14,568 nucleotides of DNA, taken from contig DAOWDM010000169.1 in NCBI GenBank assembly GCA_030639035.1, forward strand, positions 1-14,568. The letters run 5' to 3'. Of this stretch, positions 1-6,679 are shown piece after piece (position 1 is the stretch's first letter; every line of letters starts with the position of its first letter). The position numbers and the translations under genes are program-made. The notes under the pieces were generated by a model. It saw only the letters and a list, made by a program, of their open reading frames with translations. It made no database searches and was not told the origin of the DNA. The stretch comes from Alphaproteobacteria bacterium (lineage in GTDB: Bacteria; Pseudomonadota; Alphaproteobacteria; DAOWDM01).

Positions 1-232
1 CTTTTAATTTTTTGATAAGTTTTCTTCGTTCTTCAATAGTCATCTTATCTTCGGGTTTTTTATCTTCTGCTTCTGCTTTTGCTTTTGCTACTTCTGCTTT
101 TGCTTTTGCTTCCTTTGCTTTCGCTTCTATTCTTTGTCTGCGGTCTTTTGGAGCTGCTATTACAGAAACAGATGAACAGACAATGCCCAACGCAATGAAA
201 ACACTAAACAATTTAAACATGATGGATTTCAT
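1..232 (-). CDS. Exported Lys/Ala/Glu-rich protein, partial (runs off left edge)
   Basis: The visible part is the N-terminal 77 codons; the C-terminus lies outside the window. With the chosen ATG, residues 1-27 look like a Sec signal peptide: Lys at 2 and 7, a hydrophobic core around 8-23, and an Ala-Ala cleavage region ending at A27. No proper lipobox surrounds the Cys at 19. After it comes a basic patch (KDRRQR) and a charged low-complexity stretch of AKAKAE-type units at about 37-55, probably helical, then a segment with TIEERRKLIKKLK. At DNA level two 21-base units lie in tandem (71-91 and 92-112) with one or two differences. In-frame ATGs also exist at 247 and 220; 232 gives the most typical signal peptide, but no start has a strong ribosome binding site. 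The gene diverges from tsaB. I do not recognise the family, and composition alone gives no function. Confidence 0.6.
   Translation of the reverse strand, partial: MKSIMFKLFSVFIALGIVCSSVSVIAAPKDRRQRIEAKAKEAKAKAEVAKAKAEAEDKKPEDKMTIEERRKLIKKLK
71..112. repeat. 21-bp in-frame tandem duplication in the Lys/Ala/Glu-rich gene
   Basis: Two adjacent 21-base units (71-91 and 92-112) are nearly identical and encode seven residues each (AKAKAEV and AKAKAEA on the minus strand). The length is a multiple of three, so the reading frame is kept. Further partial units of the same GCnAAA-type codons flank them. This is a coding low-complexity repeat, probably generated by slippage. Confidence 0.75.
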
Positions 233-320
233 AAACTCATTACTCATTTTAAAACATTAAAAACAGTTCTTTATTTTGACTAAAAACATATAAAAAGCAA
301 CCCAATAAAAAAAGTTGATG

Positions 321-326
321 TATAAT
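321..326 (+). promoter_or_regulatory. Candidate -10 box upstream of tsaB
   Basis: A perfect TATAAT lies 45 bases upstream of the preferred tsaB start at 372. No convincing -35 hexamer lies 16-18 bases further upstream, so the call rests on the -10 match alone in an AT-rich region where chance matches are common. Confidence 0.25.
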
Positions 327-371
327 GTTTTTTTATTGATTATTTTAACACGCAATTTAAGAAGTAAAAGC

Positions 372-1031
372 ATGAAAATACTTGCATTTGACACAGCATT
401 AAACTCTTGTTCCGTAGCTGTTAGTGAAGAAAAAAACATTCTAGCTACAGATTCAATGTCAATGGAACGAGGACAAGCAGAAGCTTTATTTCCAATGATT
501 GAGAAAGTTATGAAACAGGCAAAAACCAGTTATCAGGATATTGATATAATAGCTGTTACAAAAGGTCCTGGTTCTTTTACTGGCATACGAACAGGGCTTT
601 CCGCTGCCAAAGCTATTGGAATGGCGGGGGATATGCCTGTTTGCGGAGTTTCTACAACAGAAGCCGTAGCCTGTGCTGTGCCAAAAAACGAAAAAAAGAA
701 CGGTTGCAATATATTAGTCGCACTTGAAACAAAACGTTCTGATATTTATTTTCAGCTTTTTTCATGCAATCTTGAACCTTTGTCTAAAGCTATGGCTATA
801 ATGCCAGAAGAAATTGCAGAGCTTATATTAGCTCCTGCAATAATAGTTGGAGACGGCTCTAAAAGATTATTCCAAGAACTACAAAAAAAGAAGCTTCCTA
901 TAGAATTATCTCAAGCCTCAGGAGTTCCAAACGCTGTAGCTATTGCAAAAATTGCCTCAAGATATAAACCAGAAGAAATTACAGAACGCCCTTCACCGTT
1001 ATATTTACGAGCTCCAACTGTAAAGATTTAA
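372..1031 (+). CDS. tsaB: tRNA threonylcarbamoyladenosine synthesis protein TsaB (YeaZ)
   Basis: TsaB is the non-catalytic partner of TsaD. With TsaE it transfers the threonylcarbamoyl group made by TsaC to A37 of ANN-decoding tRNAs (t6A) in the cytoplasm. The 219-residue product has the ASKHA-type N-terminus MKILAFDTA and the family signature GPGSFTGIRTGLSAAKA at about 65-81, preceded by a helix with the ERGQAEALFP motif; length matches the family. The frame stays open upstream to a TTG at 315, but starting there would add 19 residues before the conserved MKILAFDTA, so the ATG at 372 is chosen. Its ribosome binding site is weak (AAGAAG-like). The gene stands alone, with 103 bases to dnaK, and is not next to rimI or tsaD here. 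Identification is firm from the motifs; activity is not testable from sequence. Confidence 0.93.
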   Translation: MKILAFDTALNSCSVAVSEEKNILATDSMSMERGQAEALFPMIEKVMKQAKTSYQDIDIIAVTKGPGSFTGIRTGLSAAKAIGMAGDMPVCGVSTTEAVACAVPKNEKKNGCNILVALETKRSDIYFQLFSCNLEPLSKAMAIMPEEIAELILAPAIIVGDGSKRLFQELQKKKLPIELSQASGVPNAVAIAKIASRYKPEEITERPSPLYLRAPTVKI

Positions 1032-1050
1032 TTTTTTTTTAATTGTGAGG

Positions 1051-1078
1051 TTGCAGAAGAGTCAACTGCACCTTATAT
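1051..1078 (+). promoter_or_regulatory. Candidate heat-shock (sigma-32 type) promoter of dnaK
   Basis: A GTTG at 1050-1053 and CTTATAT at 1072-1078 are separated by 18 bases. Alphaproteobacterial RpoH promoters are described as CTTG, 17-18 bases, CYTATnT; the -10 part matches fully and the -35 part has one mismatch. An inverted repeat CAACTG (1063-1068) / CAGTTG (1088-1093) flanks the -10 element, and an 11-base near-palindrome (ACAAC-A-GTTGT) is at 1084-1094. No CIRCE element is visible, so HrcA control is not suggested. The call is pattern-based. Confidence 0.5.
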
Positions 1079-1134
1079 AACTTACAACAGTTGTTTTAAT
1101 AATTAAAATTCTTAAAAAATAAAAGAGGAAAAAT

Positions 1135-3063
1135 ATGAGTAAAGTAATTGGCATCGACCTTGGTACTACAAATTCATGTGTAGCTATTATGGACGGCAAA
1201 GAAGCAAAAATTCTTGAAAACGCAGAAGGTTCACGCACAACACCTTCAATGGTAGCTTTTTCAGATGGCGGAGAAAGACTTGTAGGACAACCTGCAAAAC
1301 GTCAGGCTGTAACAAATCCTGAAAACACTCTTTTTGCCATCAAACGTCTTATTGGACGACGCTATTCAGATAAAACTGTTGAAAAAGACAAGGATATGGT
1401 TGCTTACAATATTGTCGATTCTGATAATGGTGATGCTTGGGTTGAAGCCAGTGGTGAAAAATATGCACCAAGTCAGGTGTCTGGATTTGTTCTTCAAAAA
1501 CTGAAAGAAGATGCAGAAGCATATCTTGGTGAAAAAGTAACTAAGGCTGTTATTACAGTTCCTGCTTATTTTAATGACTCTCAGCGTCAGGCTACTAAAG
1601 ATGCTGGCAAAATTGCAGGACTTGAAGTTCTGCGTATAATCAACGAGCCTACTGCTGCTGCTTTGGCTTATGGTCTTGATAAAAAAGGCTCCGGTATTAT
1701 AGCTGTTTACGACCTTGGTGGCGGTACGTTCGATGTTTCTATTCTGGAAATTGGTGACGGTGTATTTGAAGTAAAATCAACCAACGGAAACACTTTCCTC
1801 GGTGGTGAAGATTTTGATGCTCGCATAATTGGATACCTCGCAGATGAGTTCAAAAAAGAATACGGTATTGATCTCAGAAAAGACAAACTTGCTCTTCAAC
1901 GTTTGAAAGAAGCTGCTGAAAAAGCAAAAATCGAGCTTTCAAGTTCTAAACAGACAGATGTAAATCTGCCGTTTATTACAGCAGATCAGAATGGTCCTAA
2001 ACATCTAAATGTCAAAATGACAAGAGCTAAACTTGAATCTTTGGTAAGCGATTTGGTTGAAAAAACAGTTCTTCCATGTCAAAAAGCTCTTAAAGATGCA
2101 GGACTGAAAGCAAGCGAAATTGATGAAGTGATTCTTGTTGGCGGCATGACTCGTATGCCTAAAATTCAGGAAACTGTAAAAGAATTTTTCGGACGTGATC
2201 CTCATAAAGGCGTTAATCCAGATGAAGTTGTTTCTTTAGGTGCTGCTATTCAGGGCGGAGTTCTTAGAGGCGATGTTAAAGATGTACTTCTTCTTGATGT
2301 TACTCCTCTTTCTTTGGGAATTGAGACTCTTGGCGGTATTTTCACTCGCCTTATCGAAAGAAATACTACAATTCCTACACGTAAAAGTCAGGTTTTCTCA
2401 ACAGCAGAAGACAGCCAGTCTGCTGTTACTATTCGTGTATTCCAAGGTGAGCGTGAAATGACGGCTGGCAATAAAATGCTAGGACAGTTTGATTTAGTTG
2501 GAATTCCTCCTGCCCCTCGTGGAATGCCTCAAATTGAAGTTACATTTGATATTGACGCTAATGGCATTGTAAACGTGTCTGCAAAAGACAAAGCTACAGG
2601 CAAAGAACAGGCTATTCGTATTCAGGCTTCTGGCGGACTCGCTGATGATGACATTGACCGCATGGTTAGAGAAGCTGAAGAAAACGCTGATGAAGACAAA
2701 AAACGTAAAGAAACAATCGAAGCTAAAAACAATGCAGAAAGTCTGATTCATTCAACTGAGAAAAACCTTAAAGAATACGGTGATAAAATAGAGGCTTCTC
2801 AGAAAGAACAGATAGAGTCTAACGTACAGTCATTAAAAGATGCTGTTGAAGCTGAAAATGCTGACGACATTAAAACCTGTACAGATGCTCTTATGGAATC
2901 TGCAATGAAACTTGGGGAAGCTATTTACAAAGCTTCACAGGAAGAAGAAGCAGCTAAAGCTGAATCTCAGGAAGAGCCTGCTAATGAAGAAAACGCTTCT
3001 GGTGCAGAAGAAGGGGAAACCGTTGTTGATGCTGACTTTGAAGAAGTTGACAGCGACAAATAA
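1135..3063 (+). CDS. dnaK: Chaperone protein DnaK (Hsp70)
   Basis: ATP-dependent Hsp70 that binds exposed hydrophobic segments of unfolded proteins, working with DnaJ and GrpE in the cytosol. The 642-residue product shows every Hsp70 landmark: phosphate-binding GIDLGTTNS at 6-14, catalytic Lys at 70, INEPTAAALAYG at about 169-180, DLGGGTFDVS at 193-202 with the autophosphorylation Thr at 199, VGGMTRMP in the third signature, and the interdomain linker leading into DVTPLSLGIETLGG. The substrate-binding domain and helical lid follow, with an acidic Ala/Glu-rich tail ending EEVDSDK, the usual bacterial EEVD-like end. A good ribosome binding site (AGAGGAA, 1124-1130) supports the start. dnaJ follows 74 bases downstream. 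grpE and hrcA are not adjacent. Likely heat-inducible through the candidate promoter at 1051-1078 (inference). Confidence 0.99.
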   Translation: MSKVIGIDLGTTNSCVAIMDGKEAKILENAEGSRTTPSMVAFSDGGERLVGQPAKRQAVTNPENTLFAIKRLIGRRYSDKTVEKDKDMVAYNIVDSDNGDAWVEASGEKYAPSQVSGFVLQKLKEDAEAYLGEKVTKAVITVPAYFNDSQRQATKDAGKIAGLEVLRIINEPTAAALAYGLDKKGSGIIAVYDLGGGTFDVSILEIGDGVFEVKSTNGNTFLGGEDFDARIIGYLADEFKKEYGIDLRKDKLALQRLKEAAEKAKIELSSSKQTDVNLPFITADQNGPKHLNVKMTRAKLESLVSDLVEKTVLPCQKALKDAGLKASEIDEVILVGGMTRMPKIQETVKEFFGRDPHKGVNPDEVVSLGAAIQGGVLRGDVKDVLLLDVTPLSLGIETLGGIFTRLIERNTTIPTRKSQVFSTAEDSQSAVTIRVFQGEREMTAGNKMLGQFDLVGIPPAPRGMPQIEVTFDIDANGIVNVSAKDKATGKEQAIRIQASGGLADDDIDRMVREAEENADEDKKRKETIEAKNNAESLIHSTEKNLKEYGDKIEASQKEQIESNVQSLKDAVEAENADDIKTCTDALMESAMKLGEAIYKASQEEEAAKAESQEEPANEENASGAEEGETVVDADFEEVDSDK

Positions 3064-3088
3064 ATTTGAATTGTTTACATGGTTGCAG

Positions 3089-3123
3089 CCGTCTCTTTTA
3101 TTAGGGACGGTTTGCCGTTTTTT
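3089..3123 (+). terminator. Hairpin with T-run between dnaK and dnaJ (partial terminator/attenuator)
   Basis: CCGTCTC (3089-3095) can pair with GGGACGG (3104-3110) in a 7-bp stem (one G-U) with an 8-base loop. The same right arm can instead pair with CCGT at 3115-3118 across a TTTG loop, directly followed by six Ts (3118-3123), which gives a short intrinsic-terminator shape. The two structures exclude each other. Lying between two genes usually co-transcribed, it most likely reduces dnaJ relative to dnaK or marks an RNA-processing site; which one is not decidable from sequence. Confidence 0.5.
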
Positions 3124-3137
3124 GAAAAGTACCTTAA

Positions 3138-4280
3138 ATGAGCAAGCGTGATTATTATGAAGTTCTAGGCGTAGGTCGTGATGCCGACGAAAGTGGACTA
3201 AAAAAAGCATATCGTAAAAAAGCTATGCAGTATCACCCTGACCGTAATCCTGATGATAAAGAAGCTGAAACAAAATTCAAAGAACTCAACGAATCTTATG
3301 AAATCTTAAAAAACGAGCAAAAACGTGCTGCTTATGACCGTTATGGTCATGCTGCTTTTGAACAATCTTCAGGCGGAGGTTTTGGCGGAGGCGGAGGTTT
3401 CGGAGGCTTTGGCGGTTTCTCTGACATCTTTGAAAACATGGAAGATATGTTCGGCGATATTATGGGTGGAGCAAGAAGAGGAGCTTCCAGACGTAATATG
3501 CGTGGTGCTGATTTACGTTATGATATGGGAATATCTCTTGAAGAAGCATTTAACGGATTTGAGAAAGTTATCAATGTTCCATCTTCTGTAGCTTGTGATG
3601 ATTGCAAAGGAACAGGAACTGCTGGAGGAAAAGAACCTGAAACATGCCCTACTTGCCGAGGTATGGGTAAAGTTAGGATACAGCAGGGCTTCTTTACTAT
3701 TGAAAGAACATGTCATACTTGTCATGGAGCGGGAAGAGTAATTAAAAATCCATGTAAAACTTGTCATGGAAAAGGTCTAGTCCAAAAGGAAAATGAAATA
3801 AAAGTTTCTGTTCCATCAGGAATAGAAGACGGAACTCGGCTTAGGCTTTCAGGAAAAGGGGAAGCTGGAATGCAGGGTGCTGCTTCAGGCGATTTATATG
3901 TATTCTTGACAGTGAAGCCTCATCAATTCTTTGTACGCAAAGGTGCTAATATTTACTGTAACGTACCAATACCTATGGTTTCAGCCACACTTAGCGGAGA
4001 TATAGAAGTTCCAGCTATTGACGGCTCTATAGCACGCATATCTATTCCAGAAGGAACTCAAACAGACAATCAATTTCGCTTAAAGAGAAAAGGAATGTCA
4101 ATTTTACATTCCGAAGCTAGAGGAGATATGTTTGTCAATGTACGAGTTGAAACTCCTGTAAAACTCACAAAACGCCAAAAAGAATTATTGCGTGAATTTG
4201 AAAAAGAAGGAAAAGAGCATAACCCTGAAACAATGTCTTTTCTAAAGAAAATAAAAGAAAAGTGGGAAGATTTGACTTAA
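3138..4280 (+). CDS. dnaJ: Chaperone protein DnaJ (Hsp40, type I)
   Basis: Co-chaperone that delivers unfolded substrates to DnaK and stimulates its ATPase in the cytosol. The 380-residue product has the complete class I architecture: J domain at 1-70 with HPD at 33-35; Gly/Phe-rich linker at about 79-95; zinc-binding region with four CxxCxGxG repeats (Cys pairs 153/156, 170/173, 192/195, 206/209); then the two C-terminal substrate-binding beta domains and a dimerisation end. Length is typical. The start MSKRDYYEVLG is the family norm, although its ribosome binding site is weak (GAAAAGT region). It follows dnaK by 74 bases containing a hairpin, so it is probably read from the dnaK promoter with some attenuation. 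Confidence 0.98.
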   Translation: MSKRDYYEVLGVGRDADESGLKKAYRKKAMQYHPDRNPDDKEAETKFKELNESYEILKNEQKRAAYDRYGHAAFEQSSGGGFGGGGGFGGFGGFSDIFENMEDMFGDIMGGARRGASRRNMRGADLRYDMGISLEEAFNGFEKVINVPSSVACDDCKGTGTAGGKEPETCPTCRGMGKVRIQQGFFTIERTCHTCHGAGRVIKNPCKTCHGKGLVQKENEIKVSVPSGIEDGTRLRLSGKGEAGMQGAASGDLYVFLTVKPHQFFVRKGANIYCNVPIPMVSATLSGDIEVPAIDGSIARISIPEGTQTDNQFRLKRKGMSILHSEARGDMFVNVRVETPVKLTKRQKELLREFEKEGKEHNPETMSFLKKIKEKWEDLT

Positions 4281-4298
4281 TTTTTTACAGTTAGAAAC

Positions 4299-4426
4299 CC
4301 CTCCAATTGTCATTCTCAGCCCAAAGGGCTGGGAATCCAGAAAAAACAGAAAAGTAAAGACTGGATACCCGAACCTTTGGTTCGAGTATGACAAAAGGGG
4401 GCTGGTTCGAGAATGACAATTGAGGG
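4299..4426. repeat. Composite palindromic intergenic repeat (MITE/REP-like)
   Basis: This about 128-bp element fills most of the 177-base dnaJ-dapB gap. Outer arms at 4299-4317 and 4409-4426 are inverted repeats differing by one inserted base. Inside are two strong hairpins: ATTCTCAGCCC / GGGCTGGGAAT (4312-4322 with 4326-4336, AAA loop) and TACCCGAACC / GGTTCGAGTA (4366-4375 with 4379-4388, TTT loop). TCCAG (4336-4340) and CTGGA (4361-4365) are complementary, and GTCAT (4309-4313) with ATGAC (4388-4392) closes the inner unit. A direct copy of the right arm (4379-4393) recurs at 4404-4418 with one mismatch. The GTCATTC...GGGAATCCAG / CTGGAT...ATGAC layout resembles dispersed palindromic elements seen in many proteobacterial intergenic regions. 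No transposase is present. It could also stabilise or terminate the dnaJ mRNA. Confidence 0.8.
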
Positions 4427-4457
4427 AAACATCTTTTAACCTAAGGAATTCTATTCA

Positions 4458-5252
4458 ATGAAAATAGGTGTTGTTGGCTGTGCTGGGCGAATGGGGCAGA
4501 TGCTGTCTCGGTATGTGCTTGATACAGATGGTTGTGAGCTTGTTGGCGGTTCGGAAAAAACAGATGCAGCTATTGGAAAAGATATAGGCGACATTATTCA
4601 ACGAGAACATCTTGGTGTTAAGGTGTCCAGCACGGAAGAGCTTTTTGAAAAAGCAGATGCAGTAATTGATTTTACAACTCCTAAAGCAACTGTTTCCAAT
4701 GCTGTTCTAGCAGCAAAAGCTGGAACGTCTTTAATAATCGGGACTACAGGTTTTAGTAAAGAACAGCAGGAAGTCATTGAAAATGCTTCTAAAAAAGCTG
4801 TTATTGTGCAAGCTCCCAATATGAGCATTGGAGTCAATCTGCTTTTTACTCTAGTTGAAAAAATAGCCCGCACTCTTGATGATTCTTATGATATTGAAAT
4901 CTTAGAAATGCACCATCGCAATAAAGTTGACGCTCCTTCAGGAACAGCTCTTGGATTAGGCAAAGCGGCTGCAAAAGGGCGAGGCGTTGAGCTTGATGAT
5001 GTTGCAGAAAAAGTGCGTAACGGCATTATAGGTGCTAGAGCAAAAGGAGAGATAGGCTTTGCGACTTTGCGTGGAGGTGATGTAGTCGGAGAACATTCTG
5101 TAATTTTTGCAAGCAACGGTGAGCGTATAGAAATATCTCATAAAGCATCTTCCCGTGAAATTTTTGTAAAAGGTGCGTTGAAAGCTGCTCTATGGACAAG
5201 AAAAAAACATTTTGGCTTGTATTCCATGCAAGACGTATTGGAATTAAGCTAA
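4458..5252 (+). CDS. dapB: 4-hydroxy-tetrahydrodipicolinate reductase
   Basis: Cytoplasmic NAD(P)H-dependent enzyme reducing 4-hydroxy-tetrahydrodipicolinate to tetrahydrodipicolinate, in the pathway to meso-diaminopimelate for peptidoglycan and to lysine. The 264-residue product is family-typical: Rossmann motif GCAGRMG at 7-13, FTTP at 72-75, GTTGF at 95-99, catalytic histidine pair H152/H153 with K156 and PSGTA at 160-164 in the conserved EMHHRNKVDAPSGTA block, and the dimerisation domain with RGGDVVGEH near 205-213. An AAGGAA site (4443-4448) sits nine bases before the ATG and supports the start. Placement after dnaK-dnaJ is a common alphaproteobacterial order. The structured repeat upstream may separate it transcriptionally from dnaJ, though no promoter is obvious between the repeat and the start. 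Confidence 0.98.
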   Translation: MKIGVVGCAGRMGQMLSRYVLDTDGCELVGGSEKTDAAIGKDIGDIIQREHLGVKVSSTEELFEKADAVIDFTTPKATVSNAVLAAKAGTSLIIGTTGFSKEQQEVIENASKKAVIVQAPNMSIGVNLLFTLVEKIARTLDDSYDIEILEMHHRNKVDAPSGTALGLGKAAAKGRGVELDDVAEKVRNGIIGARAKGEIGFATLRGGDVVGEHSVIFASNGERIEISHKASSREIFVKGALKAALWTRKKHFGLYSMQDVLELS

Positions 5253-5314
5253 AAATGTATTAAGCTGTCTTTGAAAAATTTGGATTTTCAGCAGTATTTA
5301 GGGCGGGCGGTAAT

Positions 5315-6667
5315 ATGAGAAAAGTTTTTTCAGGCATTTTGATTGTATTTGCAATAATTTTTGCAACTTCAACCCCTGCTGTTTGTGCAGATATAGACAA
5401 GCTTGATTCAGGGCTTCACAAGCTTTTGAAAAAGATTTTAGAAAAACAGGATACTGCCACTGCTTCAATAATGATAAGCCCAAACAACTTTTTTGACAGT
5501 GAAACTGATAAAAGTGCCCCTTTAGCTGTCGAGATTTATAAACACCTTGAAGATATGGCCACAATCGTAGGCGTAAACATTAAAAAACCTCATGCTGGGA
5601 TTCTAAATGGCTGGATAATTAAAGGATACTGGTTTCCGTTCGGCGATCAAATGTCAATAAGCCTGCAGGCTGTTCCGTGGGTAAAAGGTGAAAGAGGAAA
5701 AATTATAGTTGTTCCTGTTTCTATTCCTATGGAGTCTGTTAGTGATTTGCTTGATGTAAATGATATGGACGCATGGGGAAGAACTTTGGTTCACAGGTTA
5801 CAGAAACAACAGTCTCAAACTCATGCACAAAGCGTTTATTTAAGACCTCTGCAAATAGATGGGCAAGTGCTGAATCTTGAACTTTTGGATATGCTTTCTT
5901 CTTGGCTTCACAAGCATTTAATAAACAGCAACACCTTAATTCCTCTTTCTGTATCCGAAGAACTTGAAGCAGTATATGACAGAGTCTTGCGGAAAAGAGC
6001 CAAGGAAAAAGGGAAACTTTGCCTGACTGCAGCTCTTCTTGATGCAAGCAATCAGCTTACAGGAAAGGCTTCTATAGGAAAGGAAAAAATAGCTATAAAA
6101 GTTCAGCTGGAAGATAACAAAGGAAAGATTTTATCTGATGCTTCTATTGCTTTTTCCACCTCGATCCTACCAGACAATATTTCTTTAAATGAAACAAAAG
6201 ATACATCTTCCATGATGGAAGCTGAAAACTCGCTTGGTCTTAGTTTAAAAGGTCTTGAAATCGAGATTACAAGCCAACGTGGAGAACTATCTACAGTTTA
6301 TCATGAAAATGAAAAAATCAGATTTTTCGTTAAAGTAAATAAACCATCATGGCTATATATAATTAACGTTAATTCTTCTGGTGAAGCGTTTATGCTTTAC
6401 TCAACCCCTAAAGAAGCCGAGAAAATGGACGGCGAACGCATGTTAATTGTGCCAGATGACGTTTTGCCTTATAAGCTGAATGTAGAACCTCCGTTCGGCA
6501 AAGATATTATATGGGCTGTAGCTGCCGAGGAAAAACTTGATATTCCAGCAGAACTTACTGGCAAATGGGCTGATGCGAAAGTCTTGAAACAACGCATAAG
6601 AAGCATGTCGAAAAAAAATGGCAAAGGCTATAGTGAAGCAAGACTGCTTATAATTACTAAAAAATAA
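5315..6667 (+). CDS. Secreted DUF4384-type protein of unknown function
   Basis: A 450-residue exported protein. Residues 1-25 form a Sec signal peptide (Arg/Lys start, hydrophobic 6-18, cleavage after AVCA); the Cys at 24 is not in a good lipobox. Two consecutive segments, about 46-140 and 173-286, each appear to run strand, helix, paired strands, with the pattern of assembly-type periplasmic domains (such as those in FlgO/CsgG-like proteins). This suggests a divergent tandem duplication, by inference only. The C-terminal part, about 313-410, fits DUF4384: a strand-rich domain with VNKPSWLYIINVNSSGEAFM at 341-360, a polar turn, then IVPDDVLPYKLNVEPPFGKD (378-397). DUF4384 often accompanies secreted or signalling proteins. 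It starts 62 bases after dapB behind a G-rich, weak ribosome binding site; a poor TTGAAA (5271) / TATTTA (5295) pair is the only promoter hint. The next gene follows after 12 bases, implying co-transcription. Confidence 0.75.
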   Translation: MRKVFSGILIVFAIIFATSTPAVCADIDKLDSGLHKLLKKILEKQDTATASIMISPNNFFDSETDKSAPLAVEIYKHLEDMATIVGVNIKKPHAGILNGWIIKGYWFPFGDQMSISLQAVPWVKGERGKIIVVPVSIPMESVSDLLDVNDMDAWGRTLVHRLQKQQSQTHAQSVYLRPLQIDGQVLNLELLDMLSSWLHKHLINSNTLIPLSVSEELEAVYDRVLRKRAKEKGKLCLTAALLDASNQLTGKASIGKEKIAIKVQLEDNKGKILSDASIAFSTSILPDNISLNETKDTSSMMEAENSLGLSLKGLEIEITSQRGELSTVYHENEKIRFFVKVNKPSWLYIINVNSSGEAFMLYSTPKEAEKMDGERMLIVPDDVLPYKLNVEPPFGKDIIWAVAAEEKLDIPAELTGKWADAKVLKQRIRSMSKKNGKGYSEARLLIITKK

Positions 6668-6679
6668 AGTTTTTCTGTA

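Noticed and set aside
71..112. Short tandem repeats that might suggest a CRISPR array
   Set aside because: The units are adjacent without spacers, are 21 bases long, keep the reading frame and encode AKAKAE-type residues.
12..260. Plus-strand open frame of 82 codons, hydrophobic and Ala/Phe-rich
   Set aside because: It is the antisense shadow of the minus-strand signal-peptide protein with its Lys/Ala repeat; it has no ribosome binding site.
276..281. TTGACT as a -35 box for tsaB
   Set aside because: The only good -10 hexamer (321-326) is 39 bases further on, far outside the usual spacing, and nothing suitable lies 16-18 bases downstream.
1031..1040. T-run directly after the tsaB stop as an intrinsic terminator
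   Set aside because: No GC-containing hairpin precedes the run of Ts, so it lacks the required stem.
4371..4393. GGTTCGAG next to a hairpin, resembling a tRNA T-arm, in the dnaJ-dapB gap
   Set aside because: No acceptor stem, anticodon arm or D-arm can be folded around it; the motif is fully explained by the palindromic repeat and occurs twice as part of its right arm.
5739..6047. Minus-strand open frame of 102 codons inside the DUF4384-type gene
   Set aside because: It is contained within a long gene with signal peptide and domain structure on the other strand, and has no promoter or ribosome binding site of its own.
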